Part shown: piece after piece, positions 46,245 to 57,340 of the stretch
Position numbering within the stretch: the first letter of the stretch is position 1
Layout of the letters: each line of letters starts with the position of its first letter
DNA from: Taudactylus pleione
Taxonomy: Eukaryota; Chordata; Amphibia; Anura; Myobatrachidae
Direction of reading: 5' to 3'
Length of the DNA: 64,000 bases
Assembly (NCBI GenBank): GCA_031769625.1
Contig: JAUIMM010000534.1
Coordinates: forward strand, 13,757,501 to 13,821,500
Notes under the pieces: model-generated
What the model was told of the DNA's origin: nothing
The model's input: the letters and a program-made list of their open reading frames with translations, nothing else
Databases searched by the model: none
Program-made: the position numbers and the translations under genes

Positions 46245-46844
46245 GGGCCTGATTCAGAGCCGGTCGCTATTTGCGCTCGCTCATCCAGAAAATAGGGGTG
46301 GCTATTCAAATGAACCGTTCGCTGTTTGCGGTCTGTTCACACCTCTAGGTCTGAACGAGCGAACAAAACTTGCGGTCGTTTTTTGGGAAACTACGCCCCC
46401 TGGCCGCTCGCATCCTACTTCATGTCCGCTATTTATTAGATTAATCGAGTACATCGAACAGGGTATGAGCTGCTCGCTATTCTTGTGGTTGGTTTTTGCT
46501 ACCACAATTTTGCAAGCAGTTCTGGCTAAAAAATAACCCAGTGACGTGGTCAATGACGCTGCTGTTTTAAATATGCACACCCTTAAAACACCCGTTTTGA
46601 CCTTTAAGCATGCCTGCGATCGGATCTCCACTCCCCGTTTTCAAGCACCTTCCCCTGTTACCACCCACATACGCCTCATCCTGTCACTCAAATTAGCAGG
46701 CATTCGCTATTTTGCGAGCACATGAATTTCGGCCACACTGACTGGTTCGCGCATGCGTATAACGATCCGTACGCATGCGCAGTTGGGCAAACATCGCTCG
46801 GAGCGAACGAGCTGCCGCTTACGAGTGGCTCTGAATCAGGCCCC
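46245..46844. mobile_element. 600-bp Harbinger-like MITE, type F2
   Basis: Starts GGGCCTGATTCAGAGCCGGTCG and ends CGAGTGGCTCTGAATCAGGCCCC. It is close to the 15247-15845 copy throughout (for example ttagattaatcgagtacatcga, gacctttaagca, cccacatacgcctcat). Flanks read TTA and TAA, so the target duplication is not exact. Confidence 0.85.
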
Positions 46845-47187
46845 TAATCCCAAATACAGTACTATAATTGTTATCACTATATTTTTTTTCTATTTTATTT
46901 TATATATGCAATTCATAAATGTGGTTATGTTAAACAAGGGTTATAAAAGAAAAATGAATGGCCATAGTAGTTTGACCGGGTAAGATCAAGCAAAGCCATT
47001 CCATAGTCACAGGTCCCCATTGCTGGGTATAGTGACATGCCACTTCACAGGTCACCACAGCAGGCTATGGGGAGCTAGGAAACATGCTAAGTAGAGTGAC
47101 AGCATGAGAAATCTGTGATTTTCTCTGTTGTTTGGCAAAAAAAGGCTTTGTCATGACTTGATAAATAGACCCCTTAATAAGTATATG
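46845..47187. other. No feature recognised
   Basis: Non-coding spacer to the left of the DIRS element. Confidence 0.5.
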
Positions 47188-47360
47188 TTTTTCTACTTCA
47201 GGGTCCATAGGGTATCCACAGGATACCTTGGGGCTATAGGTGATGACGTCAGGCATCGGGCACCATAGAGTTAAGTTTCTGCCTCCCAGGATGCACTAGG
47301 GTCCCCCTCCTATACCCCGCCCCCGAGCCAAGGCATCTCAGTTTAGTTTGGTGCCCGGCC
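47188..47360 (+). repeat. DIRS left inverted terminal repeat
   Basis: From ttttctacttcagggtcc through gatgacgtcaggcatcggg and tatagagttaagtt-like sequence to ggcatctcagtt. It is the inverse of 52553-52720 with few differences. Confidence 0.92.
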
Positions 47361-48261
47361 GGAGTCAGATGCACCTGTTAGAGGGGGGCTATGAAGAGCC
47401 CCTGAAGTTTCTTCAATGCAGCTGTGGCTGCACATCTGGAAGTACAGCATGGACAGTCAGTTCTGACGTCTATGCTGTCTTCCCTACACCCCCGCCGTAC
47501 CAGAACGCCGGTACTGATCCGGGGATGCTGGTAGGCATCTGGGGTCACAGCTAGCAGTGACCCCAGATGTTCAGGACCATGGCCGGAATCAAGGGGCACA
47601 GCAAGGTAAGCAGCGGGGTCCCGCGGTGGGTCCCCGCTGATACATGGTCCAGAGTCCCCAGGCAGGGGGCTCCCTGGGGACTGGCTGCAGCGTGGAGCAA
47701 GGTTCTAACCTGCGCTTCCACTACCCCCCTGGGACAGCAGGCAGCGGTAGCGCTGCGGCGTCCCAGGGGTTAAATGCATGCCAGGGGAGTGTGCCTTCCC
47801 TGTCTCACAGCCGGCGCCTCCCCCGCTGCACACAGCCCTCTCTGCACACGCCGACTGGCCCTGTGGCAGCGCTCCTTCCCCAGGCCGGCCTCCTCTCTGC
47901 TCCTCGGTGGCCATCTTTGGAAAGCATGATGAGCGCTGCTGGACGCTGAAAGGACTGTGACATCGCGGCCTGGGTCCCCCTGCATACCTCTCCTCCGTTG
48001 GATTAAGGTCTGTGTATGCAGCGCTGTGTCCTACCAGGCTCTGAGTCTGCGTAGTTGAGGATCAGCGCTGATAGTGCAGGAATTGATTTCTTTGCATTAT
48101 ATGTGACCTATGCTAGCATCTGCTGCCTGTACTTTTATTTTCTATCTGTCAGCATTTAACTGTCCCTGTTCTTTCTGCTGAAGCCCTTGCGGTGCGGTGC
48201 TTGCAGGGTGGTCTCACACTATACTAACGAGTATCAGTGAGAGGGGTCACATACTTACCAT

Positions 48262-49720
48262 TATGTCTGTAAGTGATTTTCCTCTCCAGCTTTTATGTAC
48301 TACATGCAAGGTACCTATAGTGGAGGGGGACGGTAGTGCGGAGGGACTATGTCGACGGTGTTATTTGTTGACACGACCGATTACGTTCACGGCTCCGGTA
48401 CAGGAGCCGCCCTGGGCTTGTTTTGCCAAAGCGCTTACAACTCTCGTGGGCCAGTTAACTCCGCAGCCTGCCTTCACTCAGATGGGTTTGTCCCAGCAGT
48501 CAGTGGTGTCGTCACCCATGCAGGGGTTCCCGAGACAACTAATGGTACCCCACAGTCTCCCTGTTTCCCCTCCTCAGGTCTCTCATGAGCCTGCGTGGGT
48601 TAATTCGTTAACAAGCTCTGTACAGCAGTTGTCAGAAGTGTTGAAAGGGGAGTCTGTGATGCGGCCTCACAAGCGGCCGGTGGCGTCTCTGTCTACTCCT
48701 TATGAGGACGACGACGGGACGACCGATGATGGGGAGATTCTGGATCGTTCAGACCAGGAACCTCCCCGTCCTAAAGAGTCAGACGCTAAGTCTAAGGTGT
48801 GGTGTATATACCTGGCCTTATTCGTGCAGTCCGTTCTGCTTTAGTTATTGAGGATGAGGAGCCTCCGGTATCAAAGTTCAAATACGTCTTTTTCAAGGAT
48901 GTTAAAGGAGATACCACAGTGTTTCCTCTTTTGGGAAAATTAGTTGACCACCTAGTGGAAGCGTGGAAACAGCCAGGCAAATGATATCAGCCTCAAAGGC
49001 GTTTAGCAGTGGCGTATCCGTTTGCGGACAATTATTTTGCCAAGTAGGAATCCCCTCCACAGGTGGATTCTCATGTGACACGCCTTGTCTGTAGTGCCAC
49101 TTTACCCATGCCATCCATGTCCTCCCTTAAAGATGCTATGGACCGCAAGGTGGAGATCTGCCTGAAGTCCATCTATTCCCTTGCGGGGGGGGCAGCGCGG
49201 CCAGCTATGGCCATTTACTAGGTTGCCAGAGCTATGGAGCGCTGGGCTGATACGTTGGAGGCGTCCATCGATTCCGACTGTTCGACTAAGCAGACGGAGT
49301 TGATCGGCAAGCTCCGGGATTTGGCCACTTATATCAATGAAGCGGCCTTGGATATTAGTACCCTGGCGTCTTGTATTTCCCAGGCAGCTGTGGCTGCTCG
49401 TCGCACCTTGTGGTTGCGATCCTGGAAGGTGGACGCAGATTCCAAAAATGGTTTGGAGGCGTTGCCTTTTAACGGAGAAGTTCTCTTTGGTCCAGACCTG
49501 GACAAGATTGTAGCCACGCTGGCAGCAGCTAAATTGGCATGTCTCCCGTCGGCTGCTGTTCCTTCTCATTCAGGTACTCCGTCCTTTCGGCCTTATAGGG
49601 CCCAGGGCAGGCCTAAGGCACAGTCCTTTCCCTGACAGGCTGGCCCCAAGAAATCGGCCAAGCCCTGGAAGCAGGCCTGGAGTACCAGACGTCCGGCCCC
49701 TAAGTCAGATGACAAGCCTG
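48262..49720 (+). pseudogene. DIRS gag, frameshifted with stops (LAP2-alpha-type domain)
   Basis: Structural protein of the DIRS element. I start at the ATG at 48262 (MSVSDFPLQLL) because a paired-cysteine module (CTTC near 48295, CRRC near 48350) follows. The frame shifts near 48800 and continues with VSKFKYVFFKDVKGDTTVFP. In-frame stops occur near 48982, 49048 and 49218. The C-terminal part has LIGKLRDLATYINEAALDIS, AAVAARRTLWLRSW and NGLEALPFNGEVLFGPDLDK (49293-49510). This is the region that resembles the C-terminal domain of vertebrate LAP2-alpha, reported to derive from a DIRS-like gag. Confidence 0.85.
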
Positions 49721-51265
49721 CGGCCTGACAGTCTGGGCCTCCCTTTGGGGGATCCCAAAGTGGGAGGCCGCCTGCTGCAGTTCGCCCGGTGTTGGTCGGT
49801 CACCACAACAGACACTTGGGTTCTCGAGGTGGTCTCACACGGGTATGCCCTCTCCTTCCGGCACAGACCCCCGGCTCGATTCTTCACCACGGGTCTACCA
49901 TCAGACCGTAACAAAGCCATGGAGCTGCAGAAGGTTTTGCACACTATGCTCCAGGCTGGAGTTATAGTGCCTGTTCCATTCTCCCAGAGGGGCCAGGGTT
50001 TCTATTCCAATCTCTTTTTGGTGCAGAAACCCAATGGGTCGTTTTGTCTGATTCTCAACCTCAAAGCTCTCAACAAATCTTTGCGGGTGCCGAAGTTTCG
50101 GATGGAGACTTTACAGTCCATAATTCTGGCGCTGGAACCGGGGGACTACATGGTGTCATTGGACATACAGGACGCTTACCTGCTTGTCCCTATTCTTTTG
50201 CGCCATCAGCAGTTCCTCAGGTTTGCAATCCGCAGCGACCACTTTCAGTTCCGGGCGTTACCTTTTGGCCTGGCGACAGCACCACGGGTTTTCACCAAGG
50301 TGATGGCGGTCATGGCGGCTTCCCTGCGGCTGCAGGGAGTCCGCATGTTGCCGTACTTGGATGACCTTCTCTTAGTGGCAGGCTCTCCGGAGCTCCTTCT
50401 CCGCCACTTGGACCTGACCATTGCATTACTGCAACGGCACGGCTAGTTGATAAACTGGCAGAAGTCAACCCTGATCCCGTCTCAGCGGATTCTGCACCTC
50501 TGAGCCTTATTGGACTAGGGACAGCAAAGGATCTTTGTGACGGGGGAAAAGATCTCTGCCATACAGTCGAGGGTGCGCAGTTGTCTGCAGAGCCGCCGGG
50601 TGTCTCTCCAGCAGGCACATCGGGTTCTCCAGGGTCGCCCGGTGCAGGTCCAGTTGGACAACGCTACCACCGTGGCCTACATAAACTGGCAAGGAGGAAC
50701 CCAAAGTCGGGCGGCTCTCGTGGAGGTGTCTCGGATCCTGGTATGGGAGGAGCGCAATCTTCCAGCCATATCAGCTGTCTTCATCCCGGGAGTGCTAAAC
50801 TGGGAGGCGGACTTTCTCAGTCGCCGGGACGTTCATCCAGAGGAATGGTCCCTGCACCTGGACGTTTTTAAACTGCTGGTGGATAGGTGGGGTCTTCCAG
50901 AGATCGACCTCATGGCGTCCCAGCACAACAACAAGTTGCCGGTGTACGGGTCTCGCACAAGAGACAAAGAGGCATCTCTGGTGGATGCTCTGTCCATCCA
51001 GTGGACGTTCCGGTTTGCTTATCTCTTTCCTCCGGTTTCCCTTCTTCCACGGGTAATCCGGAAATTCAAACAGGAAGGAGGGACACTCCTGTTGATAGCT
51101 CCCGCATGGCCCAGACGGCACTGGTTCTCAGACCTTCAGGGTCTGTCCGTGGACAGTCCTCTACGCTTACCGCTCCAACCGGACCTTCTGTCACAGGGTC
51201 CTTGTTTTCACCCGGACCTGACTCGGCTGTCTTTGATGTCGTGGCTGTTGAGACGGCCATGTTAA
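49709..51265 (+). pseudogene. DIRS reverse transcriptase and partial RNase H
   Basis: Polymerase of the DIRS element. RT has LRVPKFRMETLQSIILALEP (50084-50143), SLDIQDAYLLVPI with the first catalytic Asp (50158-50196), LPFGLATAPRVFTKVMA (50258-50308) and YLDD (50354-50365). A TAG near 50444 ends the first frame; stops and a frameshift follow. From 50537 the frame resumes with VQLDNATTVAYINWQGGTQS (50648-50707) and VLNWEADFLSR, the end of RNase H. The stretch that should join RT and these motifs (thumb and first RNase H motifs, about 100 residues) is deleted near 50625-50645. The last part (50830-51265) overlaps the recombinase frame. Confidence 0.92.
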
Positions 51266-52257
51266 GGTCCAGGTGGTTTTCCAGCTCTGTAGTGCGTACC
51301 ATGCTAAGAGCTCGGAAACCGTCTTCTGCGAGAATATACCATCGCGTGTGGCATACATTCTTCCTGTGGTGTCGACCGAGAGGTTATGCACTGCAGGAGT
51401 TTCGTCTGTCTCGGGTACTCGCCTTCCTACAAGCGGGATTAGACCATGGGCTTCGCCTTGCTTCTTTGAAGGTGCAGGTTTCGGCCCTGTATGTCTGGTT
51501 TCACCGTAGGATTGCTACAATCACTGATGTGCACACCTTTATGCAAGGTGTTCTGCGAATTCAGCCACCATTTGTTCCACCTGTGGTGCCTTGGGACTTG
51601 GCTGTGGTCCTGAGGGCTCTCCAGGGACCGCCGTTTGAACCACTGGGCTCAGTGGATCTTAAATGGCTAACAGCTAAGACTGTTTTCCTTCTGGCCATAG
51701 CTTCGGCCAGACGTGTTTCTGATTTAGGGGCTCTCTCTTGTAGACCCCCTTTCTTGATTTTTCATGGGAAAAGGGCAGTGCTACGTACTCGGCCTGAATT
51801 TCTTCCCAAGGTTGTTTCCCAGTTTCATGTTAATGAGGAAATAGTTGTTCCGGCCTTTAACTCACCGGGCCTTTCAGTGGGTGAGGCCACTTTGGATGTT
51901 GTGCGGGCCTTAAGGACTTATGTTGACCACACTTCTTTGATTAGGAAGTCGGACGCCATGTTTGTCCTCTATGGCTTCCGTAAATAGGGTTGGCCTGCTT
52001 CAAAGCAAACTTTGGCAGCCTGGATCCGTATGACAATTTCTGAAGCTTATCTTCATGAAGGCCTGCCAGTTCCTCCTTCTGTGAAGGCTCATTCCACTAG
52101 GTCTGTGGGTCCTTCGTGGGCAGCTCGACGTGGTGCCTCTGCAGTCCAGATCTGCAAGGCTGCTACGTGGTCCTCTGTCCATACCTTTGTGAGGTATTAC
52201 AGGTTTGACACCTTCGCCTCTCAGGATGTTTCCTTCGGGCGTCGGATTCTCCTTTAA
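50887..52257 (+). pseudogene. DIRS tyrosine recombinase, one nonsense codon
   Basis: Phage-integrase-type recombinase that would join the circular DNA intermediate to the genome. The frame is open from 50887, but the recognisable protein begins near 51245 (MLRSRWFSSSVVRTML). The core shows ASARRVSDL (Arg near 51709-51714), AHSTRS with the H-x-x-R pair (52087-52104), and FVRYYRFD with the candidate catalytic Tyr (52186-52209). A TAG at 51985-51987 is the only stop; the same frame continues from 51988 to 52257. It overlaps the RT/RNase H frame, as is usual for DIRS. Confidence 0.92.
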
Positions 52258-52317
52258 GCACAGGAGCGTCCCCACCCTTAAAGGATACTGCTTTGGGACA
52301 TCCCCAAGGTATCCTGT

Positions 52318-52400
52318 GGATACCCTATGGACCCTGAAGTAGAAAATATGAGATATGGTAAGAACTTACCCTTGTTATCTCTATTTCTACGAAGTCCATA
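52318..52400. repeat. DIRS internal complementary region
   Basis: The first part, ggataccctatggaccctg through agtagaaaa, is the inverse of the extreme left end (47188-47222). The second part, atatgagatatggtaagaac through agtccatagggttccacagg, is the inverse of the extreme right end. The two meet at aaaatatgag, as predicted for a template that joins both ends. Confidence 0.93.
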
Positions 52401-52552
52401 GGGTTCCACAGGACTCCCGCCCTGTCGCTCCTGTGCTGCAGATGGGCTTTGCTCTGGTCACCGGTTTTTCCGTCTCCCTCTGGTGAGAATGTGATTCTTG
52501 TGTGTGTCCAGATCATTCTTCTCTCTCTTCCTTCTCCTCCTCTGGCCTATGG

Positions 52553-52751
52553 CTTGGTACCTAACTGAGATGCCTTGGCTCGGGGGTGGGGTATAGGAGG
52601 GGGACCCTAGTGCATCCTGGGAGGCTGAAACTTAACTCTATGGTGCCCGATGCCTGACGTCATCACCTATACCCCCAAGGTATCCTGTGGAACCCTATGG
52701 ACTTCGTAGAAATAGAGATAACAAGGGTAAGTTCTTACCATATCTCATATT
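52553..52751 (-). repeat. DIRS right inverted terminal repeat
   Basis: Inverse of the left repeat from aactgagatgccttggctcg to accccaaggtatcctgtgg, followed by a right-end extension (cgtagaaatagagataac, ttcttaccatatctcatatt) present in the internal complementary region but not in the left repeat. Confidence 0.92.
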
Positions 52752-52880
52752 ATATAAAAAGAAATCAGCCCATTTTTGAAAAATGTTGGGAGGAGGCTTC
52801 ACTTGGTACTATTCAAGTGACTGGCACAGCTTTAGATGCCTAGATAGAGAATTAAATATGCCGGTCCTCCTGGAAATTGA

Positions 52881-53305
52881 GGAGCTGATTCAGCATTACA
52901 CATGTGTGCAGAACAGGTCCTGGGTGATTGCCCGCAGCCCCTTCTATGCCTCTGTTAGGCAGAAGCATTAAAGGGGTGGTGTTGGGATGGCCAGCATTCC
53001 TGGAAATGGGGGAGTTTCCACCCCACTTTCTGGGAGTGGCAAGGCCAGGGGCTGTGACCACAGAAACAGTTTCCTGGCCTCGAAAGCCACCCAGCCCTGC
53101 GCCTCGAAAGCCACCCAGCCCTGCGCCATCCACCATCGCGACCATCGTGATCCCAGCCTGCGACTTTGGTCTCAGTGCTGGGATAGCAAATGCTACAGGG
53201 AGTGTCGTACACCTCCTGCTGCATTTGCATATTAGCAAGGATGGAATTGCAAAGCTGCATGCAGCTTTGCAATTGCATCCTAAAATTAATCACCTCCTGA
53301 GTCTG
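52881..53305 (-). mobile_element. Diverged R3-like MITE with a perfect 30-bp palindrome
   Basis: Starts GGAGCTGATTCAGCATTACAC, like the 10634 copy. The interior has a directly repeated 24-bp block (cctcgaaagccacccagccc and four more bases, twice at about 53080-53127). At 53245-53274 lies a perfect 30-bp palindrome centred on GCTGCATGCAGC. The right end is unclear. A 147-codon frame here is not considered a gene. Confidence 0.6.
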
Positions 53306-53344
53306 CAGCAAAATATTCTAGTGACATACATGCTACAACACGAT

Positions 53345-53622
53345 GGGCAGTACAGACGGTGTAATGGTTAGCGTTACTGCCTCACAGCACTGAGGTCATG
53401 GGTTCGATTCCCACTACGGCCCTAACTGTGTGGAGTTTGTATATTCTCCCTGTGCTTGCGTGAGTTTTCTCTGGGTACTACGGTGTCCTCCCATGCTCCA
53501 AAAATATACAGGTAGGTTAATTGGCTCCCCACAAAATTGACCATAGTGTGTATGTGTGTGAGCATGTGGTTGGGAATAAAGATTGTAAGCTCCACTGGTA
53601 ATAAATAAAATAAATAAATACA
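53345..53622 (+). mobile_element. V-SINE
   Basis: The head has gtaatggttagcgttactgc and an exact B-box GGTTCGATTCC (about 53401-53412). The V domain begins tgtgtggagtttgtatattc, followed by ctccctgtgcttgcgtgag and tcctcccatgctcc. The tail is aataaataaaataaataaat. The 3' part between tgtaagctcc and the tail is deleted relative to the 22291 copy. Confidence 0.88.
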
Positions 53623-54430
53623 ATGAGGGAGCATTATTTAGGCTTTAGGATATGAGTAATGTTTGAAAGTCAAATCCATTGTGGTACTAATTGGATTGAC
53701 TCTTCAAATACATAGTAAATAATGTTGCGATTTGGTGCCTGATTCAGAGATGGACGGAGCCGCACAGAAGCAGCGGTGCCATTCCATTCATTTTAGATGC
53801 AAATTCAGGAGGTGTCAGACACCTCCTTGCTGCAATTACGATCCCAGCAATGCCACGATATTGCAGGCTGGGATCGCTACCAATGGTCATAATGATTGTT
53901 CCTTTGGTCAGACTGCAGGAGTTGAAGCTTCCTGCCGTCTGACTGGGTGCTGGTTACTTAAGAGTCCAGGAATCTGCTTCCATTGATGCAGACCATGGCT
54001 GATCCCTCCCTGAAAAAGGGTCGGCACACCCCCATTTCCGGGAATGGTGACCAGGCACCATGTCAATCATGCTGCAGCTTGGGGGGAGGTCTGCAAGCAA
54101 GATCCCAAGACCCATTCTGCACATGCGCCGAACGGGTCCTATTTAGTCGCAGACCCCTCAACTTCAGAGATATATGTTAATCATGGGATTAACATACATC
54201 TCTGTATCAGTCCCTTGGTCTTGCATTTAAGGGTAGAGGTAACTACATTGTAGCTGTATTTTTCTTTTAATTTGAAAAACACATTTCTCATAGCAGCATA
54301 AAAATAAATTTAAAATTTTTCCATATTACTTCCAAATTGGCTTCAGAGCATCCCCTCTAGGTTTGTTTATGCATTTATTCTTTGGATTGGCAGCTTTGCT
54401 AGTACTGTAAATGAAGACGCTCTTGAGATT
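53594..54430 (+). repeat. Duplicated segment, copy A
   Basis: From the SINE tail (actggtaataaataaa) to cttgagatt, this segment is repeated at 56496-57340 with scattered differences. It contains an R3 MITE (53735-54214) plus ordinary flanking sequence on both sides (tttgaaagtcaaatccattg; cttccaaattggcttcagag). It is therefore a segmental duplication, not two transposon insertions. Confidence 0.93.
53735..54214 (+). mobile_element. 480-bp Harbinger-like MITE, type R3, TTG target duplication
   Basis: Starts GTGCCTGATTCAGAGATGGA, ends TACATCTCTGTATCAGTCCC; TTG at 53732-53734 and 54215-54217. The interior has acacctccttgctgcaatt and ccattctgcacatgcgc. Confidence 0.82.
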
Positions 54431-55153
54431 GGGAATACTTGATTTAAATCAGTGGAGACTTCCTTAATTTTGACTAAGAACATGGTGTGCGGTCTGCTTG
54501 CCCAGGAGGTAGAAACGTCAGCAGGTCAGGTACGGCCGTATTAATGCCATAAAAATGTAACAGATGTTCTAAATAAATAATGTCAGCAAAAAAATCATAC
54601 ATAGTGGATGAACCAGACTATTGGTGTTAATCGTTTCCATCCACCTCTGATGGGGATTGAACTACATATCTATGTATATTATTTCTGGAGTGTGATCTAT
54701 ACAGTATATTGGATGCTTATTGCTGAACAAAAAATGTGCTTATGCATTGTGTTTTTCTATGTCATTTTAAAGTCTGATAGTTTAAGTTTTGCTAAAACAT
54801 TGTCAGCAATAACAAACTATCCATATTCTAAATGCCTGTCTAGACCAGTAAATTTACTAGAGTGCGGTTTTTTAGAAGTAGAGATGTTGCCCATAGCAAA
54901 CAATAAGATTCTAGTTATCTTCTAGAAGGTTCTAGATAAATGATAAATAGAATCTGAGTGGTTGTTTGGGCAACATCTCCACTTTTATAAACCTGCACTT
55001 TAGTAAATATACATTTCAAGCCTGTCTCCAGGTGCCCTAAAAGAGAACATGCCCAAGATCTTATCTCAGATGCCCACACAAGTGCTTATCCTGTACCTCA
55101 CAGATGACCATCAGATCATTTGCACATAGCCACTGGACATACGGTTCTAGGAC
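54431..55153. other. No feature recognised
   Basis: Non-coding. The 105-codon frame at 54608-54925 has no recognisable domain. A short palindromic theme (gaagtagagatgttgcccatagc and its inverse gcaacatctccac) occurs near 54876-54985 and may mark a small foldback element. Confidence 0.5.
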
Positions 55154-55156
55154 CAA

Positions 55157-55730
55157 GGAGCTCATTCAGACCCGATCGCTAAGCAGCGGCTGCTCGCTTG
55201 CAAAAGGGGCCATTTGCGGTGTAAGGACGCCCTCTATGTCATAGAGAGTGGTGGCAGTGAATGTACGCAGGAACCCACCACCTGTCACTCGCTGCATATG
55301 TCATCTCCAGGAGGTGTGTATTTAATCAAGAACATCGAGGGCTATCGGAGCTGCTCGCAGCGCTTGTGACAGACCCTACCCCCCCCCCCCACCGCAAGCA
55401 CTGCGAGCAGTTCAGGCTAAAAAACAACCTAGTGATGTGTTCAATGACGCTACTTTGCTAATTATGCACACTCATTATACTCTGTTCTGATGGCCAGACA
55501 CGCCTTCGTTCGCACATCCACACCCCTGTTCACAAGCACCTTCCCCTGTTACCACCCACAAACGGTGCTGTCACTCAAAGTAGCGGCCAGTCTGTGTGCA
55601 ACAATTGCTCGATTCCCGATCGCTAAGACTGGCTTGCACACACTCATTGCGAACCATACGCATGCGCATATGTGTTATTATCAGTAACAGCGAGCGCCCG
55701 CTGCTTAGCGATTGGGTCTGAATGAGCTCC
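55157..55730. mobile_element. 574-bp Harbinger-like MITE, type F2, CAA target duplication
   Basis: Ends GGAGCTCATTCAGACCCGAT and ATTGGGTCTGAATGAGCTCC pair over about 32 bp including GCTAAGCAGCGG. CAA lies at 55154-55156 and 55731-55733. The interior shares cttcccctgttaccaccca and gatgtgttcaatgacgct with F2. Confidence 0.87.
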
Positions 55731-55733
55731 CAA

Positions 55734-56127
55734 GATGCCGGATCACTTATGGTTTCACTACAATGTGTTAGTATGGTCAGAATGTATCAGCATGCATGCA
55801 CTCACCATTATATTCCAAACTGTACTTTATTTAATTCCAGGTATTGTTAATTCCAAAGTATTGCAATAATTTGTTAAGCTGACCAACCACATTACTGTCT
55901 TTCCTTCGGTTCAGTCCCTACACTGACTCTCAAAATTCTGAGCATTGCTCTACATTATTTGGCTCCAGGCATCACATAGATTTTAAATGCACGGTATGCT
56001 TCTTCCATAAGTTTAAGTGCTGGCTCACTGGCTTACTAGCTTAAAAAGACAGAACCACACCCAAGCATACTAATTAATGACGTAGAAAAAAGAGGGGGGT
56101 GTAACCCCCTATTGTTCCTCAGCACAC
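55734..56127. other. No feature recognised
   Basis: Non-coding spacer. Confidence 0.5.
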
Positions 56128-56495
56128 TGAGGCCCTGATTCAGAGCCAGACGCTCTGACAGAGCGGCCTCCCGGCCGCTCGCTTAGCTGTGGGTGACCAC
56201 CCACAGCTATTGCAAGCGGCCAGGATGATGGTCGCGATGGTAAAGACCATCGTGACCATCGGGCTTGCGACGAGACCCTTGTGGTAGGGTCTCGTGGCCC
56301 CAAGCCCCAGAGAGATTTCGGCTCTCACAGAGCTGAAATCTCTCCCACTGACATCACCCATGAGGTCAGTGGGGCTGCCCCCAAACGGAGGTGTTCATAT
56401 GGGAACACCTCCGTTTGGGCAGCCACTCCCCTGGCCCGCCCCCCAAAGGGGGCGTGCTGTCACTCAACATCGACAGCACGCCCCCTTTGTATGAG

Positions 56496-57340
56496 ACTGA
56501 AATAAATAAAATAAATAAATACAACGAGGGAGCAATATTTAGGCTATAGGATATGTGTAATGTTTGAAAGTCAAATCCATTGTGGAACTAACTGGATTGA
56601 CTCTTCAAATACATAGTAAATAATGTTGCGATTTAGTACCTGATTCAGAGATGGACAGATTTGCAGAGCCGCACAGAAGCAGCTGTGCCATTCCATTCAT
56701 TTTAGATGCAAATTCAGGAGGTGTCAGACACCTCCTTGCTGCAATTGCGATCCCAGCAATGCCACGATATTGCAGGCTGGGATCGCTACCAATGGTCATA
56801 ATGATTGTTCCTTTGGTCAGACTGCAGGAGTTGAAGCTTCCTGCCATCTGACTGGGTGCTGGTTACTTAAGAGTCCAGGAATCTGTGCCCACTGATGCAG
56901 ACCATGGCTGATCCCTCCCTGAAAAAGGGGTGGCACACCCCCATTTCCGGGAATGGTGACCAGGCACCATGTCAATCATGCTGCAGTTTGGGGGGAAGGT
57001 CTGCAAGCAAGATCCCAAGACCCATTCTGCACATGCGCAGAACGGGTCCTATTTAGTCGCAAACCCCTCAACATCAGAGATATATGTTAATCATGGGATT
57101 AACATACATCTCTGTATCAGGCCCTTGGTCTTGCATTTAAGGGTAGAGGTAACTACATTGTAGCTGTATTTTTCTTTTAATTTGAAAACCACATTTGTCA
57201 TAGCAGCACAAAAATAAATTTAAAATTTTTCCATATTACTTCCAAATTGGCTTCAGAGCATCCCCTCTAGGTTTGTTTATGCATTTATTCTTTGGCATGG
57301 CAGCTTTGCTAGTACTGTAAATGAAGACGCTCTTGAGATT
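56496..57340 (+). repeat. Duplicated segment, copy B, inside the F1 MITE
   Basis: Copy of 53594-54430. The left junction falls at shared ACTG (gagACTGaaataaat here, ccACTGgtaataaat in copy A). The right junction falls at shared GAGATT (cttGAGATTtcgg here, cttGAGATTggga in copy A, agaGAGATTtcgg in the MITE). It includes the R3 MITE copy 56636-57124. Confidence 0.92.
56636..57124 (+). mobile_element. R3-type MITE within duplicated segment B
   Basis: Same element as 53735-54214. It retains acagatttgc near its left end that copy A has lost, so neither copy is simply the parent of the other as seen today. Confidence 0.85.

Larger units (their letters stand above)
47188..52751 (+). mobile_element. 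DIRS-type retrotransposon, structurally complete, 5.56 kb
   Basis: Inverted terminal repeats lie at about 47188-47360 and 52553-52751, with an internal complementary region at about 52318-52400 that is complementary to both outer ends. Between are gag, RT/RNase H and tyrosine recombinase genes in DIRS order. Replication of this class is thought to pass through a circle joined by the internal complementary region and to integrate with the recombinase, usually without target duplication; none is seen here. Several stops and a deletion make the copy inactive. Confidence 0.95.

Noticed and set aside
47567..47985. GC-rich frames of 60-101 codons, possible host exon
   Set aside because: They fall in the untranslated leader of the DIRS element between its terminal repeat and gag, with frames on both strands and no domain.
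49102..49569. 155-codon minus-strand frame
   Set aside because: It is antisense to the DIRS gag, whose sense translation has recognisable domain sequence.
52928..53371. 147-codon frame
   Set aside because: It lies over a diverged MITE and the start of a SINE; the internal repeat of the protein simply reflects a duplicated 24-bp block.
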